A stretch of 43,722 bases of DNA from Pseudomonadota bacterium. Its GTDB lineage: Bacteria > Pseudomonadota > Gammaproteobacteria > Burkholderiales > Burkholderiaceae_C. Made by a program: the position numbers and the translations under genes. The stretch covers positions 1 through 43,722 of the forward strand of contig JAVHYA010000045.1 in assembly GCA_031119395.1 (NCBI GenBank). Direction: 5' to 3'. Positions 23,661 through 32,899 of this stretch are shown here, piece after piece (the stretch's first letter is position 1; every line of letters starts with the position of its first letter). Below the pieces are notes generated by a model. That model had not been told where the DNA came from, ran no database searches, and saw only the letters and a program-made list of their open reading frames with translations.

Positions 23661-25109
23661 TCAGGCGGAGGCGGTGGAGGCCGTGGCGAGGGCCGGCACG
23701 GTGGCGCGCTGCACGCGGCCGGAGGCGACCGTCATCCAGACGTTCCAGGCCATGACGAGCATGCCGGCCAGGTACAGCAGGCCGCCCGTGAGGCGCACGA
23801 CGTAGAAGGGATAGGTGGCCTTCACGCCCTCGGCGAAGGTGTAGGTGAGCGTGCCGTCGGGGTTGATGGCGCGCCACATCAGGCCCTGCATCACGCCGGC
23901 GATCCACATGGCGGCGATGTACAGCACGATGCCGATGGTCGACATCCAGAAGTGCAGCTCGATGGCCCGCGTGCTGTACATGGTGGTGCGTCCCCACATG
24001 CGCGGGATCAGGTAGTACAGGGAGCCCATCGAGATCAGGCCCACCCAGCCCAGCGCGCCGGAGTGCACGTGGCCCACGGTCCAGTCGGTGTAGTGGCTCA
24101 GCGCATTGACCGTCTTGATGGACATCATCGGACCCTCGAAGGTCGACATGCCGTAGAAGGACAGCGCCACGATCAGGAAGCGCAGGATCGGGTCGGTGCG
24201 CAGCTTGTGCCAGGCCCCCGAGAGGGTCATGATCCCGTTGATCATCCCGCCCCAGCTGGGCGCCAGCAGGATCAGCGAGAACAGCATGCCCAGCGACTGC
24301 GTCCAGTCCGGCAGCGCGGTGTAGTGCAGGTGGTGCGGGCCGGCCCACATGTAGGTGAAGATCAGCGCCCAGAAGTGCACGATCGACAGGCGGTAGCTGT
24401 ACACCGGCCGCCCCGCCTGCTTGGGGATGTAGTAGTACATCATCCCCAGGAAGCCCGCCGTGAGGAAGAAGCCCACAGCGTTGTGGCCGTACCACCACTG
24501 CACCATCGCGTCCTGCACGCCGGCATAGGCCGAGTAGCTCTTCATCCAGCCCGCAGGCACCTCGGCGCTGTTGACCACGTGCAGCAGCGCGACCGCCAGG
24601 ATGAACGCGCCGTAGAACCAGTTGGCCACGTAGATGTGGCGCACCTTGCGCGTGCCCACGGTGCCGAAGAACACGATGGCGTACGACACCCACACCAGCG
24701 TGATGAGGATGTCGATCGGCCATTCGAGCTCGGCGTACTCCTTGCCCGTGGTGTAGCCCAGCGGCAGCGAGATGGCGGCGGCGACGATCACGGCCTGCCA
24801 GCCCCAGAAGGTGAAGGCCGCGAGCTTCGGTGCGAACAGCGGCACCTGGCAGGTGCGCTGCACGACGTGGTAGCTGGTGGCGAAGAGCGCGCAGCCGCCG
24901 AAGGCGAAGATCACCGCGTTGGTATGCAGCGGGCGCAGCCGGCCGTAGCTCAGCCAGGGAATGCCCAGGTTCAGGTCGGGCCACGCCAACTGCGCGGCGA
25001 TGATGACGCCGACCAGCATGCCGACCACGCCCCACACCACCGCCATCAGCGAGAACTGTCGGACGACCGTGTCGGAGTAGGTCGCGGTAGAGGCATCGTG
25101 GGTGGGCAT
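23661..25109 (-). CDS. ccoN: Cbb3 cytochrome c oxidase catalytic subunit I CcoN
   Basis: 482-residue haem-copper oxidase subunit with 12 helices. Haem and CuB ligands are seen in [22 protein letters not shown] (His and Tyr neighbourhood), [17 protein letters not shown] and [16 protein letters not shown]. This is the high-affinity oxygen-reducing centre. The upstream FNR box (25166–25179) is centred about 63 bp before the ATG, giving a class II start near 25131. First gene of ccoNOQPGH. Confidence 0.98.
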   Translation of the reverse strand: MPTHDASTATYSDTVVRQFSLMAVVWGVVGMLVGVIIAAQLAWPDLNLGIPWLSYGRLRPLHTNAVIFAFGGCALFATSYHVVQRTCQVPLFAPKLAAFTFWGWQAVIVAAAISLPLGYTTGKEYAELEWPIDILITLVWVSYAIVFFGTVGTRKVRHIYVANWFYGAFILAVALLHVVNSAEVPAGWMKSYSAYAGVQDAMVQWWYGHNAVGFFLTAGFLGMMYYYIPKQAGRPVYSYRLSIVHFWALIFTYMWAGPHHLHYTALPDWTQSLGMLFSLILLAPSWGGMINGIMTLSGAWHKLRTDPILRFLIVALSFYGMSTFEGPMMSIKTVNALSHYTDWTVGHVHSGALGWVGLISMGSLYYLIPRMWGRTTMYSTRAIELHFWMSTIGIVLYIAAMWIAGVMQGLMWRAINPDGTLTYTFAEGVKATYPFYVVRLTGGLLYLAGMLVMAWNVWMTVASGRVQRATVPALATASTASA

Positions 25110-25165
25110 GGTCGCAGTCGTCCGTGGGGATGAATGCAGTGTCGAGCGCCACCGGGTCGCGACAC

Positions 25166-25179
25166 TTGATCCGGATCAA
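25166..25179. promoter_or_regulatory. FNR box of the ccoNOQP promoter
   Basis: Perfect palindrome TTGATCCGGATCAA. It overlaps the stop codon of ccoS (25176–25178), so the site is embedded in the end of the upstream gene. Confidence 0.92.
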
Positions 25180-25313
25180 TCGTTGCCGAGAATGCGTGAA
25201 CCTTCACGCTCGATGTCGTCGAACTGCCCGCGTTCGACGGCCCACCACAGGCCGACGATGATGGCGAGCGCCATCAGCACCGACAGCGGCACGAGGACGA
25301 AGAGGATGTCCAC
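25176..25313 (-). CDS. ccoS: Cbb3 oxidase maturation protein CcoS
   Basis: 45 residues: a single helix (VPLSVLMALAIIVGLWWAV), then the hallmark ERGQFDDIEREGSRIL. Needed for cofactor insertion in cbb3 oxidase. The GTG at 25313 lies inside the 3' end of ccoI (stop at 25315–25317), so the genes touch and are coupled. Confidence 0.9.
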   Translation of the reverse strand: MDILFVLVPLSVLMALAIIVGLWWAVERGQFDDIEREGSRILGND

Positions 25314-25314
25314 C

Positions 25315-27660
25315 TCAGGCTCCCGACGCCTCGGCGGGCGCGGCGGGCGAACGCGCGAGCCGGGCGCTGTTGAGCACCACCAGCAGCGAACTGGCCGCCA
25401 TGCCCAGGCCGGCCAGCCAGGCCGGCATCCAGCCGGCCAGCGCCAGCGGCACGCAGGCGGCGTTGTAGAGCACCGACCAGGCGATGTTCTGCCGCACCAC
25501 GCGCATCGTGCGCCGCGCCTGCCTCCACGTGGCCGGAATGGCCGTGAGCGCGTCGCCCAGCACGATGAAATCGGCCTTGGCGCGGGTGCGGCCCACGGCC
25601 TGCCCGACGGCGAAGGCCACGTCGGCCTGGGCGATGACCGGGCCGTCGTTGAGGCCGTCGCCGACCATGGCCACGTGCCGGCCCTCGGACTGCAGGCGGC
25701 GCACCGCCTCGAGCTTGTCCTCGGGCTGGCAATCGCCGCGCGCGTTGCCGATGCCCGCCGCCGCCGCCAGGCGGTGCGCGGCTTCGGATCGGTCGCCCGA
25801 CAACAGGCGCACGTCGATGCCGCCGTCGCGCAGCGCGCTCACCGCGGCGCGTGCGTCCGGACGCAGGTCCTCGTCCAGCACGAAGCTGGCCAGCCAGCCC
25901 TCGTCGTCGCTCAGGTGCACCTGCATCGCGGGCACGTCCAGCGTCGCAACGCCGCAATGCGCGGCCGAGCCCAATCGCAGGCGGCGGCCCGCACCGCCCG
26001 CGGCGCGCCGGGGCACCAGACGCCCTTCGACCCCGCGGCCGGCCACCTCGACCAGTTCGGCGAGCGTCCAGTCGCTGCGCTCGCCCGCATGCTGCGTCCA
26101 GGCGGCGACCAGGGCGCGCGAGGCTGGATGCACCGACCCCGAGGCCATCGCCGCCGCCAGTCCGAGCGCGTCGCCCGGCGGGACGCCGCGCCGGCTGTAG
26201 ATGCGGTCGAGCCGTGGCAGCGCTCGCGTCAGCGTGCCGGTCTTGTCGAAGACGACGGTGTCGACCGCGGCCATCGACTCCAGCGCCTGCAGGTGCGCGA
26301 CCAGCACGCCCTGCCCGGCCCGCTCGCCCGCACAGGCCAGCATGGCGGCGGGCGTGGCCAGCGACAACGCACAGGGACAGGTCACGATGAGCACCGAGGC
26401 CGCGACCATGAGCGCGTGCCCCGGGCCGGACGGCCACCACCACACGGCTGCCGCCAGCGCGGCCAACATCACGACCAGCAGAAAGGGCCGCGCCACGCGG
26501 TCGGCCGCGCGTGCCAGGCGCGGCTTCTCGACGGATGCGGCCTCCATCAGCGCCACGATCCGGCCGAAGCGCGTGTCGCCGCCCAGCGCGTCGACGCGCA
26601 CCAGCACCTGGGCGCCGACGTTGTGGCTGCCTGCGAGCACCTGCGAGCCGCAAGGCCGCGGCACCGGGTGCGCCTCGCCCGTCACCAGCGCCTCGTCGGC
26701 GCTGGTGTCGCCCTCGACGACGCAGCCGTCGGCCGCGAAGGCTTCGCCCGGCCGCACCCGCAGCACGTCGCCCACGCGCAGGCGGTGGGCGCCGATGCGT
26801 TCCGCAGTGCCGTCCGGTCGAAGCCGCTCCACGCTGTCGGGCAGCCGCTCGAGCAACGCGTCCAATGCGCCGGCGGTGCGCTCGCGCAGGCGCGACTCCA
26901 GCCACCGCCCGGTGAGCAGGAAGAAGACGAACATGGTGAGCGAGTCGAAGTAGACCTCGCGCCCCAGCGCACCGTCGGGGTCGAAAGTGCCGGCCGTGCT
27001 GACGGCGAACGCGATCGCGATGCCGAGCGCCACCGGCGTGTCCATCCCCACGCGCAGGCGCCGCAGGTCCTGCCAGGCGCCGCGGAAGAAGGGGCCGCAG
27101 GCCAGCAGCACGACGGGCAGCGACAGGACCCACGAGGCCCAGCGCAGCAGCAACTCGATGTCGCGGGTCATCTCGCCGGGGCCCGCCACGTACGCCGGAA
27201 CGGCGTACATCATCACCTGCATCATGCACAGGCCCGACACCAGCCAGCGGAAGAGCACGCGGCGCGATTCGCGCCGGCGCACCGCCTGACGGCCATCGGT
27301 GCCCACGGGCGACAGACGGTAGCCGGCGTCGCGCACGGCCTCGAACCAGCGCGAGGGCGTCGTGGCCTGGGGCGACCACAGCACGCGCGCACGGCGGCCG
27401 CCGGACTGCACGGCGGCGGCGCTGACACCGGGGACGGCGCACAAGGCGTCTTCCACCGTGAGCGCACAGGTGGCGCAATGCATGCCCTCGACCGCGACCC
27501 ACGACTCCCAGCGGGGATCGTCGCCGCCCAGCGGCCGGCCGAACGACGGCCACTCGGCCGGATCGTCGATGCCCGGCGGCAGTGCCTCGTGCACGGGCGC
27601 GGCCGCAATGAAGCCCGTGGCAGGCAGCGGGCCAGGGGATTCGAGCGCAGCATCGACCAT
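25315..27660 (-). CDS. ccoI: Copper-transporting P1B-type ATPase CcoI/FixI
   Basis: 781 residues. One heavy-metal domain with GMHCATC (59–65), membrane helices, TGEA (327–330), the ion-path CPC (428–430) in VTCPCALSLATPAAML, DKTGT (472–476) for phosphorylation, and the MVGDGLNDGPVIAQADVAFAV hinge. Delivers copper to the periplasm for CuB of cbb3 oxidase. The ATG at 27660 is chosen because the frame upstream crosses the FNR box and overlaps the divergent leader. Confidence 0.95.
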   Translation of the reverse strand: MVDAALESPGPLPATGFIAAAPVHEALPPGIDDPAEWPSFGRPLGGDDPRWESWVAVEGMHCATCALTVEDALCAVPGVSAAAVQSGGRRARVLWSPQATTPSRWFEAVRDAGYRLSPVGTDGRQAVRRRESRRVLFRWLVSGLCMMQVMMYAVPAYVAGPGEMTRDIELLLRWASWVLSLPVVLLACGPFFRGAWQDLRRLRVGMDTPVALGIAIAFAVSTAGTFDPDGALGREVYFDSLTMFVFFLLTGRWLESRLRERTAGALDALLERLPDSVERLRPDGTAERIGAHRLRVGDVLRVRPGEAFAADGCVVEGDTSADEALVTGEAHPVPRPCGSQVLAGSHNVGAQVLVRVDALGGDTRFGRIVALMEAASVEKPRLARAADRVARPFLLVVMLAALAAAVWWWPSGPGHALMVAASVLIVTCPCALSLATPAAMLACAGERAGQGVLVAHLQALESMAAVDTVVFDKTGTLTRALPRLDRIYSRRGVPPGDALGLAAAMASGSVHPASRALVAAWTQHAGERSDWTLAELVEVAGRGVEGRLVPRRAAGGAGRRLRLGSAAHCGVATLDVPAMQVHLSDDEGWLASFVLDEDLRPDARAAVSALRDGGIDVRLLSGDRSEAAHRLAAAAGIGNARGDCQPEDKLEAVRRLQSEGRHVAMVGDGLNDGPVIAQADVAFAVGQAVGRTRAKADFIVLGDALTAIPATWRQARRTMRVVRQNIAWSVLYNAACVPLALAGWMPAWLAGLGMAASSLLVVLNSARLARSPAAPAEASGA

Positions 27661-27697
27661 GGTGTGCGCATGGTGCGGCGGCCGCGCCGACGCCACC

Positions 27698-27711
27698 TTG
27701 ATCCCGGTCAA
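27698..27711. promoter_or_regulatory. FNR box between ccoI and the universal stress protein gene
   Basis: TTGATCCCGGTCAA, one mismatch. Centred at 27704.5; on the plus strand TAAGCT (27734–27739) fits as a -10 with a start near 27746, giving the ideal -41.5 spacing. In the other direction, ccoI starts only about 38 bp from the box, which would give almost no leader. Confidence 0.85.
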
Positions 27712-27770
27712 GCTCCATGGCAGCGGCCGCACCTAAGCTGCCGCCCATCCTCATCACCGGAGTCACCGCC

Positions 27771-28214
27771 ATGTACCAGCGCATCCTCGTTCCCACCGAT
27801 GCCACACCGCTGTCTAGGAAGGCCGTGACGCACGCCCTGGCCCTGGCCGCCGAACAGGGCGCCGAGCTGGTGGTGCTGAACGTGATGCCGCGCTACCCGA
27901 CGAGCTACCTCGAGGGCGCGATGGTCTTCGAGGCCGAGGACGTCGCGCGGGTCGAGAAGCAGTGGGCCGAGCAGGCACGCACGCTCGTGAACCGCGTGGC
28001 GGAGCAGGCGCAGGCGCGCGGCATCAAGGCGCGGGCCGTGGTGGTGAAGTCCGACCTCGTGGCGGAGTCCATCGTGTCGGCCGCCGCCAAGCACAAGGCC
28101 GACCTCATCGTGATGGCATCGCACGGGCGCAAGGGCCTCAAGCGCGTGCTGATGGGCAGCGAAACGCTCAACGTGCTGACGCACTCGGACGTCCCCGTGC
28201 TGGTCCTGCGCTGA
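27771..28214 (+). CDS. Universal stress protein, UspA family (ATP-binding type)
   Basis: 147 residues. RILVPTD at the start, and the nucleotide-binding motif IVMASHGRKGLKRVLMGSETLNVLTHSDVPVLVL (G-x2-G-x9-G) are complete, so it probably binds ATP. Controlled by an FNR box at class II spacing, in keeping with FNR-driven usp genes in other proteobacteria. The frame could extend upstream to 27717, but the family starts at 27771. Confidence 0.93.
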   Translation: MYQRILVPTDATPLSRKAVTHALALAAEQGAELVVLNVMPRYPTSYLEGAMVFEAEDVARVEKQWAEQARTLVNRVAEQAQARGIKARAVVVKSDLVAESIVSAAAKHKADLIVMASHGRKGLKRVLMGSETLNVLTHSDVPVLVLR

Positions 28215-28341
28215 AGATCCCGCAAACGAAAAAGGGCTACGACGCCCGCTGGATGGCCGTCGGCCGCTACCGAAACCATGGCAAGCGCATCCGTGCCCGC
28301 TTGCCCGCACCGCCGGCCTGCCCTACAAGGCCGGTGGGCCC

Positions 28342-28368
28342 GCCGCCCTTCGGGGCGGCTTCCCTTTC
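28342..28368 (+). terminator. Intrinsic terminator-like hairpin between the two usp genes
   Basis: GCCGCCC (28342–28348), TTCG tetraloop, GGGCGGC (28353–28359), then a T/C-rich tail. Very stable, but the tail is not a pure T-run, so read-through into the second usp gene is possible. Confidence 0.6.
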
Positions 28369-28387
28369 AAACCCAAGGAGTCGAATC

Positions 28388-28813
28388 ATGAAGATCGTCG
28401 TCGCCGTGGATGGCAGTGCATTCACCCGCAAGGCCATCGACTACATCGCCGTCAACCGGCGCATGTTCGTGGAGGGCAACGAGTTGCTGGTGGTGCACGT
28501 GTGCACGGGCATCCCGCCCCATGTGACCCGGCACATCGGCAAGGACGTGCTGCAGGCCTACTATGCCGAAGAGGGTGCCAAAGTCATCGAGCCGGTGAAG
28601 GCGCAGCTCGCGGAGCACGGCATCCAAGGCTACGGGGTCGAACTGCGTCACGGCTACGCGCCGGAGGAGATCCTGCGCGCGGCCACCGCCGCGCAGGCCG
28701 GCCTGATCGTGATGGGCACGCACGGCCACGGCATCTTCGGCCGCGCGCTGATGGGGTCGGTGGCGACCAAGGTGATCGCCGAGGCGGACATCAGCGTGTT
28801 GCTGGTCCAGTGA
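28388..28813 (+). CDS. Universal stress protein, UspA family
   Basis: 141 residues. MKIVVAVDGSAFTRKAIDYI start and IVMGTHGHGIFGRALMGSVATKVI nucleotide loop (the GxGxxxxxxxGS part is good) both present. Good RBS (AAGGAG, 7 nt from the ATG). Distinct from the first copy, so an ancient rather than a recent duplicate. Its last 23 nt overlap the next, convergent small gene. Confidence 0.92.
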   Translation: MKIVVAVDGSAFTRKAIDYIAVNRRMFVEGNELLVVHVCTGIPPHVTRHIGKDVLQAYYAEEGAKVIEPVKAQLAEHGIQGYGVELRHGYAPEEILRAATAAQAGLIVMGTHGHGIFGRALMGSVATKVIAEADISVLLVQ

Positions 28814-29006
28814 TGGTGATGGCCGCCCCGTCGGCGGCCTCGCTCTCCAGCGGCCCGCTGTTCGCCTCCAGCAGCGCATTGGAGCGGGAGAGGCTGTCTT
28901 CCATGCGAACGTTCAGATAGCGCCACCCGCGCGAATAGGGCATGGCGACCGCCATCCATACGATGCCCACAGCGCAGAACAGCATGACCGTCATATCCCA
29001 ATCCAT
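28791..29006 (-). CDS. Small single-pass membrane protein of unknown function
   Basis: 71 residues: N-terminal helix (MTVMLFCAVGIVWMAVAM, about 5–22), then RGWRYLNVRMEDSLSRSNALLEAN. Start codon ATG at 29006; an in-frame TTG at 29036 is less likely. The composition and codon use look real, and its upstream region is unusually AT-rich (29007–29045), fitting a promoter. Not recognised; function unknown. Overlaps the usp gene convergently by 23 nt. Confidence 0.55.
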   Translation of the reverse strand: MDWDMTVMLFCAVGIVWMAVAMPYSRGWRYLNVRMEDSLSRSNALLEANSGPLESEAADGAAITITGPATR

Positions 29007-29098
29007 CGCGGCGATCCCTGATACTTTTATGCACAAATTTTAGTCAGCACGCCGTCTTGCGGGGGCGTGCCGACCGTTCGCCAGGGGCGCAACCGTGA

Positions 29099-30676
29099 TC
29101 AATGTCCCGCGAACAGCGCCTTGTATTGCTCGCGCAGCAAGGCTTTCTGCACCTTGCCCATGGTGTTGCGCGGCAATTCGGGCACCACGAAGCAGCGCTT
29201 GGGGATCTTGAAGTTCGCGAGCCTGGCCTTGAGCTCGGCCACGATGCCGTCCGCGTCGAGGCTGGCACCGGCCTTGCCGATGACGATGGCCACGCCCACC
29301 TCGCCGAAGTCCGCATGCGGCACGCCGACCACGGCGCTCTCGGCCACGCCGGGCATCTCGTTGATGTAGCCCTCGATCTCGGCCGGGTAGACGTTGTAGC
29401 CGCCGCTGATGATCAGGTCCTTGCTGCGGCCGACGATGGTCACGTAGCCCAGGCCGTCGACCTTGCCCACGTCGCCGGTCTTGAAGTAGCCGTCGGCGGT
29501 GAACTCCTCCTTCGTCTTCTCGGGCATGCGCCAGTAGCCGGCGAACACGTTGGGGCCGCTGACCTCGATGTTGCCGATCTCGTCGGTGCCGCAGTCGCGG
29601 GCTTCGCCCTTGTCGTCGTAGGCGCGCACGCGCAGGCTCACGCCCGGCAGCGGAAAGCCCACGGTGCCGCCGCGCCGCGCGCCCTGCACCGAGGTGTAGG
29701 GGTTGGAGGTGAGCATGATCGTCTCGCTCATGCCGTAGCGCTCGAGGATGGTGTGGCCCGTGCGCTCCTGCCACTCGTTGAAGGTCTCGATCAGCAGCGG
29801 CGCGGAGCCGGCGATGAACAGCCGCATGTCCTCGCACTGCTTCTTGCCCAGCGCCGGCTCGGCGAGCATGCGCACATAGAGCGTGGGCACGCCCATGAAC
29901 ACGGTCGCGTCCGGCAGGCGCGCCACCACGCGCTTGGGATCGAATCTGGAGAACCAGATCATCTTGCTGCCGTTGAGCAGCGCGCCGTGGATGGCGACGA
30001 ACAGGCCGTGCACGTGGAAGATGGGCAGCGCATGCAGCAGCACGTCGCCCTGCGTCCAGCCCCAGTAGTCCTTGAGCACTTCGGCGTTGGAGCGCAGGTT
30101 GCGGTGCGTGAGCATCGCGCCCTTGCTGCGGCCGGTGGTGCCGCTGGTGTAGAGGATGGCCGCGAGGTCGTCGTCCTGCCGCGCGGCGACCGTGTGCTCG
30201 TCGCTGCACTGCGCGGCCAGCTCCAGCAGCGTGCCGGTGCGGTCCTCGTCGAGCGTGAAGACATGCACCGGGCCGCCCTTCTTGCCCAGCCTCTTCTGCA
30301 GCTTCTGCGCGATCGGACCGACCCACGGCGCATTGCGGCTGGAGCAGACCACGACCGAGGGCTCGGCGTTGTCCAGGAAGTACTCGATCTCGGCGCTCTG
30401 GTAGGCGGTGTTGAGCGGCAGGAAGACGTAGCCGGCGCGCAGGGTGGCCAGGTACAGCATCATGGCCTCGACCGACTTCTCGACCTGCACGGCGATGCGC
30501 GCGCCGGCCTTGAGCTTCAGCGCATCGAACAGGTTGGCGATCATCGCGCTGGCCCGGTCGAGGTCGCGCCACGAATAGGCCAGGCCCTCGTCCGTCTCCA
30601 CGGCGATGGCGTCGAGGTCATGCGGGAAGGCGGCGCGCAGGTGGGCGAACAGGTTGGCGTTCTGGATCGGGCTCAT
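29099..30676 (-). CDS. matB: Malonyl-CoA synthetase MatB
   Basis: 525-residue adenylate-forming acyl-CoA ligase. AMP-binding motif LYTSGTTGRSKGAMLTH (about 165–181), ERYGMSETIMLTSNPY, GYFKTGDVGKVDGLGYVTIVGR, and the catalytic Lys region PRNTMGKVQKALLR near the C-terminus. It joins malonate to CoA. The malonate assignment rests on MatB-like sequence and on malonyl-CoA decarboxylase in the same operon. Last gene of the operon, 52 bp after the enoyl-CoA hydratase-like gene. Confidence 0.9.
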   Translation of the reverse strand: MSPIQNANLFAHLRAAFPHDLDAIAVETDEGLAYSWRDLDRASAMIANLFDALKLKAGARIAVQVEKSVEAMMLYLATLRAGYVFLPLNTAYQSAEIEYFLDNAEPSVVVCSSRNAPWVGPIAQKLQKRLGKKGGPVHVFTLDEDRTGTLLELAAQCSDEHTVAARQDDDLAAILYTSGTTGRSKGAMLTHRNLRSNAEVLKDYWGWTQGDVLLHALPIFHVHGLFVAIHGALLNGSKMIWFSRFDPKRVVARLPDATVFMGVPTLYVRMLAEPALGKKQCEDMRLFIAGSAPLLIETFNEWQERTGHTILERYGMSETIMLTSNPYTSVQGARRGGTVGFPLPGVSLRVRAYDDKGEARDCGTDEIGNIEVSGPNVFAGYWRMPEKTKEEFTADGYFKTGDVGKVDGLGYVTIVGRSKDLIISGGYNVYPAEIEGYINEMPGVAESAVVGVPHADFGEVGVAIVIGKAGASLDADGIVAELKARLANFKIPKRCFVVPELPRNTMGKVQKALLREQYKALFAGH

Positions 30677-30728
30677 GGCAGTGGAACGAAGGGCGGACGA
30701 AGAAGAAGATGAGGAAAAAGGAAAAGTC

Positions 30729-31535
30729 TCAGAAATTCGGGCGCCGCTTGGCCAGGAAAGCGCCGATGCCCTCGCGGTGCTCGGGCGAATCGGCATAACG
30801 GTAGGCGTCGGCGCACAGGGTTGCTATCGGATCGATAGCGCCTCGCGCAGCATCCACGGGCGCCAGCGCCCGATTCAATGCCGAAAAGGTGGCCTTGTTG
30901 AGCCGCGCGGCCTGGGGTGCGAGTGTGGCGATGCGGCGCGCATGCTGCAAGCACGCATCGGCCACGGCGTCGTCGGGCAGCACCTGCAGCAGGAAGCCCG
31001 CGTCGTACAGCCGCTGCGCGTCGTGCACGCCGGCGGCCAGCAGCATGTCGCGCGCCAGCACCTCGCCGACCGCGCCGCGCACCAGGGCGGCCTCGCGCGG
31101 CGCCATCGGAAAGCCCAGCTTGGCGATCGGCGCGCCGAACTTGGCCCCGGCGCCGGCCAGGCGGATGTCGCAGCAGCTGGCGATCTCCAGGCCCGCGCCC
31201 ATGCACGCGCCCTCGATCTGCGCAAGCAGCGGCACCGGGCAGGCCAGCAGCGCCGACAACGCGCCCCAGACCTCGTCCTCGTGGAAGGCCCGCAGGCGGG
31301 CCTCGTCGTAGCGGAAGTCCGGGTACTCCGAGATGTCGCCGCCGGCACAGAACGCCCCGCCCTCCCCGCGCAGCACCACGCAGCGCAGCGACCCGTCGGC
31401 CGACAACGCCTCGGCCGCCGACCGCAGCTCGCGCCACATCGCCCGCGTCATGGCGTTCAGCCGACCGGGATGGCGCAGCGTGAGGGTGGCGACCGCGGCG
31501 TCGCGGTGCAGGAGGACAGTGGGCACGTCATTCAT
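30729..31535 (-). CDS. Enoyl-CoA hydratase/isomerase-family protein in the malonate operon
   Basis: 268-residue crotonase-fold protein. Oxyanion-hole motifs GGAFCAGGDISEY (59–71) and ACMGAGLEIASCCDI (110–124) are present. Of the two catalytic Glu of true hydratases, the first (Glu117) is kept; the second, in FGQPE, is replaced (FGAPIAKLG, Ile137). It may therefore be an isomerase, decarboxylase or hydrolase of the fold rather than a hydratase. Residues about 218–238 are encoded across repeat copy C. ATG at 31535; an ATG at 31544 would add three residues. Stands between the Bug receptor and matB. Confidence 0.85.
   Translation of the reverse strand: MNDVPTVLLHRDAAVATLTLRHPGRLNAMTRAMWRELRSAAEALSADGSLRCVVLRGEGGAFCAGGDISEYPDFRYDEARLRAFHEDEVWGALSALLACPVPLLAQIEGACMGAGLEIASCCDIRLAGAGAKFGAPIAKLGFPMAPREAALVRGAVGEVLARDMLLAAGVHDAQRLYDAGFLLQVLPDDAVADACLQHARRIATLAPQAARLNKATFSALNRALAPVDAARGAIDPIATLCADAYRYADSPEHREGIGAFLAKRRPNF
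30823..30882 (+). repeat. 60-bp hairpin-headed repeat, copy C
   Basis: GCTATCGGATCGATAGC (30823–30839), a hairpin with 7-bp arms, followed by CTCGCGCAG, GGGCGCCAGCGCCCGATT. Lies antisense inside the crotonase-fold gene near its 3' end. Confidence 0.8.
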
Positions 31536-31610
31536 GGCACGCATTCTGGCCACAAACGATGCGGCATCGGCCGCCAAGCTCGAGGCGCTTGCACATCAGG
31601 GCACCCGCGC

Positions 31611-31735
31611 AACTGGCTCCGCCAGGCCGCTGGGTGCGCCCCCTTCGCGCAGTGGAAGGGGGGTGAAGGCTGCGGCCCCAAGCCTGCCTGCGCAGGCTTG
31701 GACAGCCCGAACGGCCGGCGGCTCAGACGCCGGCC
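31611..31735. repeat. GC-rich dispersed repeat between the Bug gene and the crotonase gene
   Basis: Shares the 17-mer GCGCCCCCTTCGCGCAG (31636–31652) with 7959–7975. It also contains CAAGCCTGCCTGCGCAGGCTTG, a 22-base palindrome (arms of 8 to 9 bp) at about 31679–31700. Fills most of a 217-bp intra-operon gap and may reduce or process downstream message. Confidence 0.6.
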
Positions 31736-31760
31736 TCCTCGCGAAGCGGCATGCGGGATG

Positions 31761-32750
31761 TCATTCGAGCTTTGCGCCCGAGGCCTTCACCACCGCCGCC
31801 CAGCGCTTGACCTCGCCGCTCACGAACTGGCCGTAGGGGGCGCCCGCCAGGCTCGGGATCTCCGAGCCGTTCTGGGCCCAGATGGTCTTGAGCTCGTCGG
31901 TGGCCAGCGCCTTGCGCATGTCGTCGGTGATGCGCGCCACCGTGTCGGCCGGCGTGCCCTTGGGCGCCCACAGGCCGTACCAGGTGGTCACGGTGTAGTC
32001 GGGCAGCCCCACCTCGGCGGCACAGGGCACGTCCGGAAAGGCGGGGTTGCGCTTGGCACCGGCCACCATCAAGGCCTTGATGCGGCCGGCCTTGATGTGC
32101 TGCGCCGACGAGCCCAGGCCATCGAAGCCGCAGTCCACGTTGCCCGCGATCAGGTCCTGCAGCATCGGGCCCGCGCCGCGGTACGGGATGTGGGTGATGA
32201 AGGTGCCGGTCTGCAGCTTGAACAGCTCGCCCGCCAGGTGGTGCGAGGTGCCCGCGCCGGCCGAGGCGTAGTTGAGCTTGCCGGGGTTCTTCTTCGCGTA
32301 GGCGATGAATTCCTGGATGGTCGGCTGCGTCACGCGGCGCGGGTTGACCACCACGACCTGCGGCACGTTGGCCAGCAGCATGATGGGCACGAAATCCTTC
32401 TCGATGTCGTAGTCGAGCTTCGGGTAGATCGACGGCGCGATCGCGTGGTGCACCGCGCCCATGAAGAGCATGTAGCCGTCGGGCGCGCCCTTGGCCGCGA
32501 TGCTGGCGCCCACGGTGCCGCCGGCGCCGCCGCGGTTGTCGATCACCAGCGTCTGGCCCGCCACCTTGCCGAACTGCGCCGAGAGCGGCCGCGCGAAGGC
32601 GTCGGTGCCGCCGCCGGCCGGAAAGGGCACGACCATCGTGACCGGCTTGGTCGGCCAGCCGCTGCCCTGGGCCCGCACGCCGCCGCACGCCAGTGCCGCG
32701 GCCGCGGCGCCCAGGCGCAAGACGTCGCGCCGCTGAAACTGTTCTGCCAT
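31761..32750 (-). CDS. Bug-family periplasmic solute receptor (TTT transport), probably for malonate
   Basis: 329-residue receptor of the tripartite tricarboxylate transport family. Signal region has a twin-arginine-like RRDVLRLG (7–14) followed by a hydrophobic stretch and ALACGG, which could be a lipobox. The mature part starts WPTKPVTMVVPFPAGGGTDAFARP, the Bug hallmark, and includes NRGGAGGTVGASIAAK and YASAGAGTSHHLAGELF. No TctA or TctB membrane genes are adjacent, so it relies on partners elsewhere. Malonate as ligand is inferred from its place between matA and matB, where other bacteria have the MatC carrier. Confidence 0.88.
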   Translation of the reverse strand: MAEQFQRRDVLRLGAAAAALACGGVRAQGSGWPTKPVTMVVPFPAGGGTDAFARPLSAQFGKVAGQTLVIDNRGGAGGTVGASIAAKGAPDGYMLFMGAVHHAIAPSIYPKLDYDIEKDFVPIMLLANVPQVVVVNPRRVTQPTIQEFIAYAKKNPGKLNYASAGAGTSHHLAGELFKLQTGTFITHIPYRGAGPMLQDLIAGNVDCGFDGLGSSAQHIKAGRIKALMVAGAKRNPAFPDVPCAAEVGLPDYTVTTWYGLWAPKGTPADTVARITDDMRKALATDELKTIWAQNGSEIPSLAGAPYGQFVSGEVKRWAAVVKASGAKLE

Positions 32751-32899
32751 CTGTTGTCTCCAGTTGTGATGAAAAACGCAGGACCGCCCCGGCCTCTTGC
32801 CTCGCGCGGGTGTCGGGTCCGGGCCATGCGGCCCTGGGAATTCCCTCGTCGATGCGCCGGGGCCGTCGGCGTCTTCGTCGTGATGCGGCCCACTCGGAA

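Noticed and set aside
29006-29036. TTG start adding ten residues to the small membrane protein
   Set aside because: The ATG at 29006 sits directly before the membrane helix and the upstream stretch looks like a promoter.
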